In this document: positions 45,472-54,214 of the stretch, in pieces
Position numbering within the stretch: position 1 is the stretch's first letter
Layout: every line of letters begins with the position of its first letter
Assembly: GCF_000520955.1 (NCBI RefSeq)
Contig: NZ_JACC01000020.1
Coordinates: 62,001-126,000 of the forward strand
Direction of reading: 5' to 3'
DNA: 64,000 bases
Source of the DNA: Aquimarina pacifica
GTDB taxonomy: Bacteria > Bacteroidota > Bacteroidia > Flavobacteriales > Flavobacteriaceae
Made by a program: the position numbers and the translations under genes
Notes under the pieces: generated by a model
What the model was told of the DNA's origin: nothing
The model's input: only the letters and a program-made list of their open reading frames with translations
Database searches by the model: none

Positions 45472-47145
45472 ATGAAAGAAACAATGTCACCTTGGAAACG
45501 GTTTATAAATCTTTTAAAATTAGATAAAAAAGATATCCGTCAGATTTTTTACTACGCCATATTTGCAGGTCTAGTAGCCCTTACTTTACCTTTAGGAATT
45601 CAAGCCATTATTAATCTTATACAAGGAGCTCAAGTTTCTACATCTTGGATTGTTTTGGTTGTTTTGGTTACCCTAGGAGTTGCCTGTCAAGGTGTGCTAC
45701 AATTGATGCAGGTACGCATATTAGAGAATATGCAACAAAAGATTTTTACACGAGCTTCTTTTGAGTTTGCCTATCGTTTTCCGAAAATTAAAATGGAAGA
45801 ATTACGCACGTATTATCCTCCTGAACTTGCAAATCGGTTTTTTGATGTACTAACCATTCAAAAAGGATTATCCAAAATTTTAATCGATTTCCCAGCAGCA
45901 GCTTTGCAGATTATCTTCGGGTTAATACTATTATCATTCTATCATTCATTTTTTATTATTTATGGTTTTCTATTGGTCATACTTATATATGTGGTTTTTA
46001 AGTTTACAGCAAAAAAAGGATTAGATACAAGCCTTGTAGAATCAAAAAGTAAGTATAAGGTGGCCCATTGGATTCAAGAAGTGTCGCGCTCTCTTATAAG
46101 TTTTAAACTTTCAGGAACTACGAACCTTGCCATGAAACACAATGATATACTAACTACTAAGTATTTAGAAGCACGTGAAAGTCATTTTAAAATTTTGGTT
46201 TTACAATTTATTCAACTTATCGGTTTTAAGGTGCTTGTTACTGCGGGACTCTTGGTTATCGGAGGGTTACTCGTACTAAATCAACAAATGAATATTGGTC
46301 AATTTGTGGCAGCAGAAATCATTATTCTATTAGTTATTAGTTCTGTAGAAAAGCTAATTAAAGGATTAGAGTCTTTTTATGATGTCCTCACTTCTTTAGA
46401 AAAAATAGGCCGTATTGTAGATAAAGATTTAGAGGTTCAGATGGGTGAAGACCCTTTTACTAATAAACAAGATTTACACATAGAGCTTGACCATATTAGA
46501 TATACTACTCCAGAGGGACACAAAGTGCTAAATAATATTGATTTTACTATTGACAAATCAGATAGAATCCTGTTTGACGGGGCATCTGGTTCTGGAAAAA
46601 CAACTGTGCTCAAAATTCTTGCCGGACTATTAAAACCTTCGGGAGGATCTTTGTATATAAATGATGTTTCTTTAAAAGGAATTTGGCCAAACAAATATCG
46701 TGCGCATCTTGGGCAAGTACTCCCGTCACAATTACCATTTGAAGCTACCATACTAGAAAACATAACTTTCGGAAGAAAAGATATTTCTCAAGAACATCTA
46801 CATAGTGTGCTTAAGAATCTTGGGTTACTTTCTTTTGTTAAAGAGCAACCCAATGGCATCAATACTGTGCTATATCCCGAAGGACAACACATTCCTTTTA
46901 CCGTATCAAAACGTATTGTTTTGGCTCGCGCAATTATACACAATCCAAAACTACTTTTACTAAAAGACCCTTTAGAGCATTTTGAGAAAGAAGAAGTAAT
47001 TCGAATCATTAAGTATTTGACTTCGCCAGAGCGCCCGTGGGCACTTGTCGTATCTAGTCAAAATATACTATGGAAAAACCATTGCAATCAAACCATAAAA
47101 ATTTCAGAAGGAAAAATAACCTCAAAAACCCAAAATAATGCTTAA
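45472..47145 (+). CDS. ABC exporter half-transporter with degenerate nucleotide-binding domain
   Basis: A 557-residue membrane-ATPase fusion as in type I secretion, lacking the N-terminal peptidase domain. About five to six membrane segments (residues about 20-300) precede an ABC domain. Walker A is intact (GASGSGKTT, about 370-377), but the signature LSGGQ reads IPFTV (about 471-475), Walker B reads LLLLKDP (Asp to Lys, catalytic Glu to Asp, about 493-499), and the switch His is absent (VVSSQN). It overlaps the HlyD-like gene by eight bases. It may be a structural or ATP-binding-only subunit, or need a second ATPase. Confidence 0.88.
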   Translation: MKETMSPWKRFINLLKLDKKDIRQIFYYAIFAGLVALTLPLGIQAIINLIQGAQVSTSWIVLVVLVTLGVACQGVLQLMQVRILENMQQKIFTRASFEFAYRFPKIKMEELRTYYPPELANRFFDVLTIQKGLSKILIDFPAAALQIIFGLILLSFYHSFFIIYGFLLVILIYVVFKFTAKKGLDTSLVESKSKYKVAHWIQEVSRSLISFKLSGTTNLAMKHNDILTTKYLEARESHFKILVLQFIQLIGFKVLVTAGLLVIGGLLVLNQQMNIGQFVAAEIIILLVISSVEKLIKGLESFYDVLTSLEKIGRIVDKDLEVQMGEDPFTNKQDLHIELDHIRYTTPEGHKVLNNIDFTIDKSDRILFDGASGSGKTTVLKILAGLLKPSGGSLYINDVSLKGIWPNKYRAHLGQVLPSQLPFEATILENITFGRKDISQEHLHSVLKNLGLLSFVKEQPNGINTVLYPEGQHIPFTVSKRIVLARAIIHNPKLLLLKDPLEHFEKEEVIRIIKYLTSPERPWALVVSSQNILWKNHCNQTIKISEGKITSKTQNNA

Positions 47146-48490
47146 CATCTCTCATAATCAACTCAATAAGAAGGTGTCGCTCGAGGGATATAATGCTTTC
47201 GACAAAGCCTTTACCTCAAAACATAACAAGCTGTTTAATCGTTTTTTGGGTGCATTTGCTATTATTCTTATTGTCATTCTCTTTTTACCTTGGACTCAAA
47301 ACGTAAGTGGTAATGGATTTGTAACAACACTTACACCAGACCAAAGACCACAAACCATACAATCCCCAATACCGGGACGTATAGAAAAATGGTATGTACG
47401 CGAAGGAGATTTTGTTACCAAGGGGGACACTATACTATTTATTTCTGAAATCAAGAATGAATATCAGGACCCTCGCTTAGTAGAGCGAACAAATCAACAA
47501 CGTGATGCCAAAAGTCGTTCTGTAGTTTCTTATCAAGAAAAAATCAAAGCCCTAGAGAACCAAGTAACTGCACTTAATAATGAGCGTAATTTAAAACTCT
47601 CTCAAGCGGCCAATAAATTAAAACAATCTCGTTTTAAGGTGGCAAGTGATAGCATTGATTTACAAGCAGCACAAACGAATGTTCGTATTGCAAAAACACA
47701 ATATGATCGAACCCTGTCGCTACAAAAAGAAGGTCTAAAAGCCATGACAGACGTCGAAGCAAAAAGACTAAAACTTCAAGAGACTCAGGCAAAACTTATA
47801 TCGCAAGAAAATAAGCTCCTTTCTAGTAAAAATGAGGTTATTAATTCGCAACTAGAAATTAATCGTATCGCTGCAGAATTTGGTGATAAGATTGCAAAAT
47901 CACGAAGCGATCGTTTTACTGCAGAATCTAATCAATTCGAAGTAGAAGCACAAGTAACAAAGCTTGCAAACCAATCTGCTAATTATGAGATACGTAATAC
48001 TTTGTATTATATCACAGCTCCTCAAAATGGATATATTAACAAAGCAATAAAAGGAGGAATTGGCGAAACCTTTAAGGAGGGAGAAAAACTCGTGGGTATA
48101 ATGCCCTCGAACTACGATCTTGCTGTAGAAACGTATGTGCATCCTATCGATTTGCCTTTAATGCACATAGGAGAAGAGGTTCGTATTCAGTTTGATGGGT
48201 GGCCTGCTATTTTCTTTAGTGGTTGGCCTAATGCATCTTTTGGTACATATGCTGGTAAAGTAGTTGCCATAGAAACATTTATCAGCAATAATGGAAAGTT
48301 TAGAATACTGATCGCACCCGATAAAAATCATAATGATTGGCCAGAAAACGTTCGTGTAGGTTCAGGAGCGTTTACCATAGCATTGCTTGAGGATGTGCCT
48401 ATTTGGTATGAATTATGGCGACAACTTAATGGTTTCCCTCCTAATTACTATACCCCTAGTAAAAAAGAATCAACTAAAGCAGAAAAGTAA
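47138..48490 (+). CDS. HlyD-family membrane fusion (periplasmic adaptor) protein
   Basis: A 450-residue adaptor with one membrane segment (about 35-52, LGAFAIILIVILFLPW), a biotinyl-lipoyl-like hybrid motif (PIPGRIEKWYVREGDFVTKGDTILFI), a long alpha-hairpin coiled coil (about 120-290) and a beta-barrel (PQNGYINKAIKGGIGETFKEGEKL). It bridges the ABC subunit and the TolC-type channel. It ends one base before the start of that channel gene, so the three genes form one operon. Confidence 0.93.
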   Translation: MLNISHNQLNKKVSLEGYNAFDKAFTSKHNKLFNRFLGAFAIILIVILFLPWTQNVSGNGFVTTLTPDQRPQTIQSPIPGRIEKWYVREGDFVTKGDTILFISEIKNEYQDPRLVERTNQQRDAKSRSVVSYQEKIKALENQVTALNNERNLKLSQAANKLKQSRFKVASDSIDLQAAQTNVRIAKTQYDRTLSLQKEGLKAMTDVEAKRLKLQETQAKLISQENKLLSSKNEVINSQLEINRIAAEFGDKIAKSRSDRFTAESNQFEVEAQVTKLANQSANYEIRNTLYYITAPQNGYINKAIKGGIGETFKEGEKLVGIMPSNYDLAVETYVHPIDLPLMHIGEEVRIQFDGWPAIFFSGWPNASFGTYAGKVVAIETFISNNGKFRILIAPDKNHNDWPENVRVGSGAFTIALLEDVPIWYELWRQLNGFPPNYYTPSKKESTKAEK

Positions 48491-49909
48491 ATGAAGACAC
48501 TTATTATATATGTATTCGCTTTGTTCGCTTTTACAAAAACTGGATGGACTCAAAATATAGAAGGTTCTCAAAACCAAATACTCTCTTTTGAAGAATATCT
48601 AGGATTTGTAAAAACCCATCACCCTCTTATGAAACAGGCAAATCTTATCTTAAGTACAGGAGAAGCAAGGTTGCTAAAATCTCGTGGTGGTTTTGATCCC
48701 AAAATAGAGGTAGATTATGATCGTAAAAAGTTCAAAGAAACAGAATACTTCGATCAGCTTAATGCCACTTTCAAAATACCTACCTGGTATGGCATTGAGT
48801 TTAAAGCAAATTTTGAAGAAAATACTGGCGAGTTTTTAAACCCAAGCGCAACCGTTCCTGATGATGGATTATATAGTGCTGGTATTTCCTTTTCGTTGGC
48901 ACAAGGGTTCCTGATTAATGAACGCATGGCTTCTCTTAAAAAAGCTCGCTTCTTTAGAGAACAAACAAAAGCAGATCGAGACTTATTAGTAAACACTATT
49001 TTATTCGAGGCAAGTAAAGCATATTTTGATTGGTTAGAGGCCACCAATGAACAACTCATATACGAAAGCTTTTTAGAAAACGCGACCACCCGATTAAAAG
49101 CTGTAGAAAGAAGTGTAGACTTAGGAGAAAAAGCCGCCATTGATATTACAGAAAGTAGAATAACGCTACAAACAAGACAACTCAACCTAGAGGCAGCAAA
49201 ACTAAAAAGGCAGAAAGCTGCATTAATAGTTAGTACTTATTTATGGCTAAATGATATTCCCATGGAAATACAAGAAAATGTAGTTCCCGTACTTCCAGAA
49301 TTAGTGACTTTAGAAACGTCATTATTATTAGACGATATCTCCAATAGAGCTGCAGCATTAGAAAATCATCCCAAAATTCTAAGCCTTGAAGCTAAAATTG
49401 ATCAACTAACCATCGATCGCTCTTTAAAATTAAATAAACTATTGCCCAAAATAGATCTGCAATACAATTTTTTATCACCAGAATATAACGATATAAACAC
49501 ATTCAATACAGCAAACTACAAGGCTTTTGTTAATGTTAGTTTTCCATTGTTCTTACGTAAAGAACGAGGCGACCTCAAACTTGCCTCTATTAAAATACAG
49601 GATGCTAATTTCGAACGTGTATCTGCCTCGCTTAATATTCAGAATAAAATAGATGCTGTAAATGCCGAAATACAATCAATTGCAACACAAAATGAACTTA
49701 TTAATAATATTGTAAAAGATTATGTGGCGATGGTACAAGCAGAAGAACGTAAATTTTTTATGGGAGAAAGTTCCCTCTTTCTTATCAACTCACGAGAACA
49801 AAAATTAATTGATGCTAGACTTAAAGAAAATGCACTTTTAATAAAACAACGTATAGCGACCGCAAGTCTCTATAACGCATTAGGGATTTCAGAACCCATA
49901 CTTAATTAA
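48491..49909 (+). CDS. TolC-family outer-membrane channel protein
   Basis: A 472-residue protein with a signal peptide (to about residue 21, GWTQ) and the two-fold repeat of long helices and strand pairs typical of TolC (for example KARFFREQTKADRDLLVNTI and the duplicated region near SLKLNKLLPKIDLQYNF). It would form the outer-membrane exit of the tripartite exporter. It starts directly at the stop of the HlyD-like gene. A 218-base gap with no obvious terminator follows. Confidence 0.93.
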   Translation: MKTLIIYVFALFAFTKTGWTQNIEGSQNQILSFEEYLGFVKTHHPLMKQANLILSTGEARLLKSRGGFDPKIEVDYDRKKFKETEYFDQLNATFKIPTWYGIEFKANFEENTGEFLNPSATVPDDGLYSAGISFSLAQGFLINERMASLKKARFFREQTKADRDLLVNTILFEASKAYFDWLEATNEQLIYESFLENATTRLKAVERSVDLGEKAAIDITESRITLQTRQLNLEAAKLKRQKAALIVSTYLWLNDIPMEIQENVVPVLPELVTLETSLLLDDISNRAAALENHPKILSLEAKIDQLTIDRSLKLNKLLPKIDLQYNFLSPEYNDINTFNTANYKAFVNVSFPLFLRKERGDLKLASIKIQDANFERVSASLNIQNKIDAVNAEIQSIATQNELINNIVKDYVAMVQAEERKFFMGESSLFLINSREQKLIDARLKENALLIKQRIATASLYNALGISEPILN

Positions 49910-50053
49910 GCTTGATTTTTTAACATTATTGTAACAGTACTCTGTATAAGTGAATAAAGTTTTTGATTAATGCGGTAAAACCATGTGTTTATTGCAGTTT
50001 ATCGACAATTGTACGTGTATATCGAATTCTTTAAAAAATAGACAAGTATTTTA

Positions 50054-50083
50054 TTGCCAGCTATTTAAAATTTCCTAAGTTTG
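50054..50083 (+). promoter_or_regulatory. Bacteroidota-type promoter of the di-haem peroxidase gene
   Basis: TTG (50054-50056), a 19-base spacer and TAAGTTTG (50076-50083) match the TTG-N19-TAnnTTTG consensus. Transcription would begin about 35 bases before the ATG at 50128. Confidence 0.65.
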
Positions 50084-50127
50084 CGCCGATTTTTAACAAT
50101 TTATTAAGAACGTAAGGCCCTAGGAAA

Positions 50128-51471
50128 ATGAGAAAAATCAATGCATTTTTTATAAGTATTGTGATCGTTTTATCATCTTGTACCCATGATGACTATGTTG
50201 ATATAGACACCGATTTGGATCGAGACCTTAAGAACAGATTGGTTGATCTTTCTGGTCACAAAGGAATTCCTTATTTTATGTTACCACAAAGCAACGAGTA
50301 CCATAAGATACCACAAGACCCGCTTAATCCCATTACCAAGGAAAAAGTAAAACTCGGAAAATTACTACTGCATGAAACGGCATTGGGTAAAAACCCAAAA
50401 ATAAAAGATATGAAAGCTACGTATTCTTGTGCTTCATGTCATCACGCTGCAGCTGGATTTAGCTCTGGACTTCGACAAGGTATAGGGGAATGTGGTACCG
50501 GATTTGGATCGAACGGAAATACAAGAGTTATCGATAGTAGTGTTCCTATTGATTCTGTTGATATTCAACCATTGCGCTCACCAACAATTCTTAATGTTGC
50601 CTATCAAGATATAATGCTCTGGAACGGTCAGTTTGGTGGTACAGGGACCAATGCTGGTACCGAAGCAAATTGGGAAGGAATTGAGGAGAATTTTTTAGGG
50701 TTTCAGGGAGTAGAAGTACAAGCATTAAAAGGACAAGGAGTACATCGACTACTAATTGATGAAGAATTTGTAACTACTTTTGGATATAAGAGATTATTCG
50801 ATGCTGCCTTTGCCGATATCTCAGAAAAAGATCGGTACTCAACTCAAAATGCAGGTCTGGCTATGGCAGCATATGAAAGAACATTACTTGCTGATGAATC
50901 TCCCTGGCAAGAATGGCTAAAAGGAGATGACGATGCGCTAAGTGATTCTGAGAAAAAAGGAGCCATCACATTTTTCGGAAAAGGAAAATGCTATGAGTGT
51001 CACACAGGTCCTGCTCTAAATGACAGCAACTTTTATGCTTTCGGAATGGGAGATTTTGATAATTCAGAAAAAGCAATTGTTCTTAAAAATGTAGATTTCG
51101 AAAACGTAAAAAAAGGAAGAGGTGGTTTTACAAAAAATACCAATGATAATTATAAATTTAAGACTCCTACTCTATATAATTTAATTGACAATGGTTTTTA
51201 TGGTCACGGCAGTACATTTACATCGGTTAGAGATGTCATTGCTTATAAGAATGAAGGTATCCCTCAATCTACAGAAGTGCCTGTAGAAAACCTTGCAACT
51301 CAATTTGGTACCACTAATCTCACCGAAGAGGAAATAGACCACCTTACTCTTTTTATAGAAAATAGTCTACGAGATCCTAACCTAAATAGATATGTACCAG
51401 ATGCTCCTTTATCAGGGTCCTGTTTTCCTAATAATGACAGGCAATCCAAAAATGATTTAGGATGTAATTAA
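50128..51471 (+). CDS. Di-haem cytochrome c peroxidase, lipoprotein type
   Basis: A 447-residue lipoprotein (lipobox LSSCTHDD) with two c-type haem motifs: C101-A-S-C-H105 and C288-Y-E-C-H292. The spacing and the blocks PLRSPTILNVAY, MAAYERTLLADESPW and FKTPTLYNL fit the bacterial CcpA/MauG superfamily. It reduces hydrogen peroxide or oxidises a protein partner in the periplasm or at the cell surface. It is somewhat longer than usual at the C-terminus (extra Cys-containing tail SGSCFPNN…LGCN). Confidence 0.93.
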   Translation: MRKINAFFISIVIVLSSCTHDDYVDIDTDLDRDLKNRLVDLSGHKGIPYFMLPQSNEYHKIPQDPLNPITKEKVKLGKLLLHETALGKNPKIKDMKATYSCASCHHAAAGFSSGLRQGIGECGTGFGSNGNTRVIDSSVPIDSVDIQPLRSPTILNVAYQDIMLWNGQFGGTGTNAGTEANWEGIEENFLGFQGVEVQALKGQGVHRLLIDEEFVTTFGYKRLFDAAFADISEKDRYSTQNAGLAMAAYERTLLADESPWQEWLKGDDDALSDSEKKGAITFFGKGKCYECHTGPALNDSNFYAFGMGDFDNSEKAIVLKNVDFENVKKGRGGFTKNTNDNYKFKTPTLYNLIDNGFYGHGSTFTSVRDVIAYKNEGIPQSTEVPVENLATQFGTTNLTEEEIDHLTLFIENSLRDPNLNRYVPDAPLSGSCFPNNDRQSKNDLGCN

Positions 51472-51535
51472 TTAATTTACAAAATATCATTTTCACTTTG
51501 GTAGGAGTATCCTTGTTCGAATATTAAATTAGCAA

Positions 51536-51919
51536 CTAAGGCAAGGTTGCAATCCACCACATATTACCAAAAGGGTCCCTAAAACCAGCACCTCTAGCAC
51601 CATTGTCCTCATCCATAGGTGACATTAGAGATGTAGCTCCGGCATCAATCGCCTCATAATAGGTTTGATCTGTATCTTTCACATACACATACATAGACCC
51701 AGCATGTGCCGGTAAATCTACAGAGGCTTCTGCCAGAAGAATCATACTATCCCCTATTCTAATTTCAGAATGTTGTATGCGTTTTGCTGCATCAAGGCTT
51801 CGTAACATCTCTTCTGCTCTAAAAATTTTACGAATAAAATCAATAAAGTCTTCTGCTTTATCAACTACTAAGTAAGGCATGGCTTGCTGATGACCAGCAA
51901 TAATTTTCATTCGCTGCAT
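51536..51919 (-). CDS. VOC-family (PhnB/glyoxalase-like) protein
   Basis: A 127-residue vicinal-oxygen-chelate protein with the PhnB-like pattern (MPYLVVDKAEDFIDF, HSEIRIGDSMILLAEA and RDPFGNMWWIATLP). Metal-dependent VOC proteins bind ligands or detoxify; PhnB-like members have no confirmed reaction. Both M1 and M4 are possible starts. It converges with the peroxidase gene; the 64-base gap shows no hairpin that I can find. Confidence 0.9.
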   Translation of the reverse strand: MQRMKIIAGHQQAMPYLVVDKAEDFIDFIRKIFRAEEMLRSLDAAKRIQHSEIRIGDSMILLAEASVDLPAHAGSMYVYVKDTDQTYYEAIDAGATSLMSPMDEDNGARGAGFRDPFGNMWWIATLP

Positions 51920-52230
51920 AACGTAAAAATCAGTTTTTAAGTATCAACGAACAAAACAACATATATATTCTATACATGATAAAAAATGACATGCCACAAA
52001 AAAATATCCTTACTATATTTCTAAATAAGATACTAAAAGTCAACGAATACCAATTCCTATATAAAATTACTGAAATACCAGATTACAACTATTTTATATT
52101 GTTATTTCATAGGGCACATCACTAGCTGTGGTTTCTTCTTTTTTCATACATTTATACGACTTATGGATCATGGCAAAAAGCAGAGACCATTTTTCTTCAA
52201 AATTAGTATTACGTTCTACTTTATAAACCA
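51920..52230. other. Divergent intergenic region, no gene seen
   Basis: About 310 AT-rich bases separate the VOC gene from the Crp-type regulator gene. I see no open frame of note and no exact TAnnTTTG box; both promoters probably lie here. Confidence 0.4.
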
Positions 52231-52818
52231 TTGAAAGACTATACAAACATATTAAACAACATTAGGCGTTACGTCTCTCTAAATGAGGAGGATGAAAAAC
52301 AGTTTATTTCTATAATAAAAACCTCAAAAATCAAACGACGACAGTTTATTGTCCAACCAAATTTTATCTGTTTACACCAAACCTATGTTCATAGCGGAGC
52401 GTTTAGAAGTTATTTTGTTAGTGATCAAGGTGCCGAACACACGATACAGTTTGCCATAGAGGATTGGTTTATTAGTGATTTTAATAGTTATATTCATCAA
52501 ACGCCTGCCTCCCTTTTTGTAGAAGCATTAGAAGATTCGATTGTGCAACAAATTGCTTATGAGGATGTAGAAAAACTTTGTGCTATCAATCCAAAATTCG
52601 AACGCTTCTTTAGGCTTGTCGCCCAAAAATCATTTGCTTTTTCGCAAAGACGAGTATTATCAAATCTTGGTCAATCTGCCGAAGAACGATATGTCGAATT
52701 CAAAAAATCGTACCCATCTATTGTTCATCGAGTTCCGCAATACACCTTAGCTTCATATCTAGGAATGTCTCCAGAATTTTTAAGTAAAATAAGAAAACGG
52801 CTTGCTGCCAAATCTTGA
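52231..52818 (+). CDS. Crp/Fnr-type regulator
   Basis: A 195-residue regulator with a cyclic-nucleotide-binding-type sensor domain (RRQFIVQPNFICLHQTYVHSG, HTIQFAIEDW) and a compact C-terminal helix-turn-helix (PQYTLASYLGMSPEFLSKIRKR). It is typical of the short Crp-like proteins of Bacteroidota. No ATG occurs between the upstream stop (52204-52206) and residue 1, so translation starts at TTG 52231. It lies 98 bases before an SDR gene in the same direction and may control it. Confidence 0.88.
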   Translation: MKDYTNILNNIRRYVSLNEEDEKQFISIIKTSKIKRRQFIVQPNFICLHQTYVHSGAFRSYFVSDQGAEHTIQFAIEDWFISDFNSYIHQTPASLFVEALEDSIVQQIAYEDVEKLCAINPKFERFFRLVAQKSFAFSQRRVLSNLGQSAEERYVEFKKSYPSIVHRVPQYTLASYLGMSPEFLSKIRKRLAAKS

Positions 52819-52916
52819 ACTAGTTTAAGGTGATTTCCTAATTCAGTTCATTTATTAAGTTGATATATCTGCTCAACTTTGCAAAGTCAATATGAATTTT
52901 ATAAAAGAAAGGCACT

Positions 52917-53747
52917 ATGAATACTAAAATATGGCTAATAACAGGAATTTCTAGCGGTTTGGGAAAAGCTCTTGCCGAAGCGGTTGTCAAAAAAGGTGAT
53001 TTTATGATAGGAACATTCAGAAAAAAATCACAAGTAGACAATTTTAATAAAAAAAACATTAAAAATACTGCAGCGTTTTTGTTGGATATAACGGATCAAA
53101 AAAAAATTGAAGAAATCATTGAAACGATTACCTCTCAATTCGGAAAAATCGATGTTTTAGTCAACAATGCAGGTATTGGTTTTGTAGGAGCGATAGAAGA
53201 AACCTCCTTAGACGAAGTGCGCAATGTTTTTGAGCCCAACTTTTTTGGCACTCTTAAACTGACCCAAGCTGTTCTGCCTCATATGCGCAACCAAAAAAGT
53301 GGACATATCATTCAGATTTCTTCTCACGGAGGTATTAAGGCATTTGCAGGTTTCGGAATTTATAATGCAAGCAAATTTGCGCTCGAAGGTTTTAGCGAGG
53401 CACTAGCACAAGAGGTTTCGCCCTTTGGCATTAAGGTAACCCTGGTCGAACCTGGACCATTTCGAACAAAATTTGCAGGAAATGGGCTGGGGCTTTCTCA
53501 AAACACAATTGATGCCTATTCAGATACAGCAGGAGTATTTCGAACAAAACTAAAAGGAGTTGACGGCAAACAAGAGGGGGATCCCGTCAAAGCATCTAAC
53601 GCAATTATCAACTTGGTATATTCTGAACAGCCAACATTACGTATGCCCTTAGGAAAAACAGCACTTATTACAATTCAAATGAAATTAGATAGTGTACAAT
53701 CTGATCTAAATACCCACCAAAAAATTGCAAAAAATTCGGTGTATTGA
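52917..53747 (+). CDS. Short-chain dehydrogenase/reductase
   Basis: A 276-residue classical SDR: the cofactor motif TGISSGLGKA, the motif NNAGIGF, the catalytic Ser (IIQISSHGG) and Y-x3-K (YNASKFALEG), and PGPFRT. It uses NAD(H) or NADP(H) to reduce or oxidise a small alcohol or carbonyl; the substrate is unknown. It lies downstream of a Crp-type regulator in the same direction. Confidence 0.95.
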   Translation: MNTKIWLITGISSGLGKALAEAVVKKGDFMIGTFRKKSQVDNFNKKNIKNTAAFLLDITDQKKIEEIIETITSQFGKIDVLVNNAGIGFVGAIEETSLDEVRNVFEPNFFGTLKLTQAVLPHMRNQKSGHIIQISSHGGIKAFAGFGIYNASKFALEGFSEALAQEVSPFGIKVTLVEPGPFRTKFAGNGLGLSQNTIDAYSDTAGVFRTKLKGVDGKQEGDPVKASNAIINLVYSEQPTLRMPLGKTALITIQMKLDSVQSDLNTHQKIAKNSVY

Positions 53748-54214
53748 TAAACAACCCATCATTAAACCCATATTTCTCTCAAATATTAAAGTTATAAAGC
53801 TCCTAACAAATACCATAAAAAACATTTTATAGGGGAGAATATTTATGAACTTTTTTTGAGCGAGACAGCCTTTATAATAATGTGATACCTTCTCTCTTTG
53901 TATTAATCCGACAAGAAAAAAGGCATAAAACAACAATATTGATGGTCTAGAGCAAATAATTTTGGCAATTTAAAATAAACTTTATGCTATTTACGTTTGG
54001 GATATACCAGAATAAAATATTTTTTTCTCCTATGTTTCAGAATTATAGTGATCATAACACTTAATTTTCTTCTTGACATAAACAAAAAGTAGTTGACTTT
54101 TTTAACTGTACGTTTTATACTTTAACCAACATCAGTTCAAAACAAGACTTACTCATGGACGTATAAAAATATCCCTTTTTCTGAAAAAACTAAATTTCTT
54201 AAAACCCAAAGATT
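53748..54214. other. Intergenic region before the GH5 gene
   Basis: A 467-base AT-rich gap. A 76-codon minus-strand frame (53706-53936) overlaps the SDR end, has no match and is rejected. The GH5 promoter is presumably here, but I see no exact TAnnTTTG box. Confidence 0.4.

Noticed and set aside
53706..53936. 76-codon minus-strand frame overlapping the SDR end
   Set aside because: No match and it overlaps a well-supported gene.
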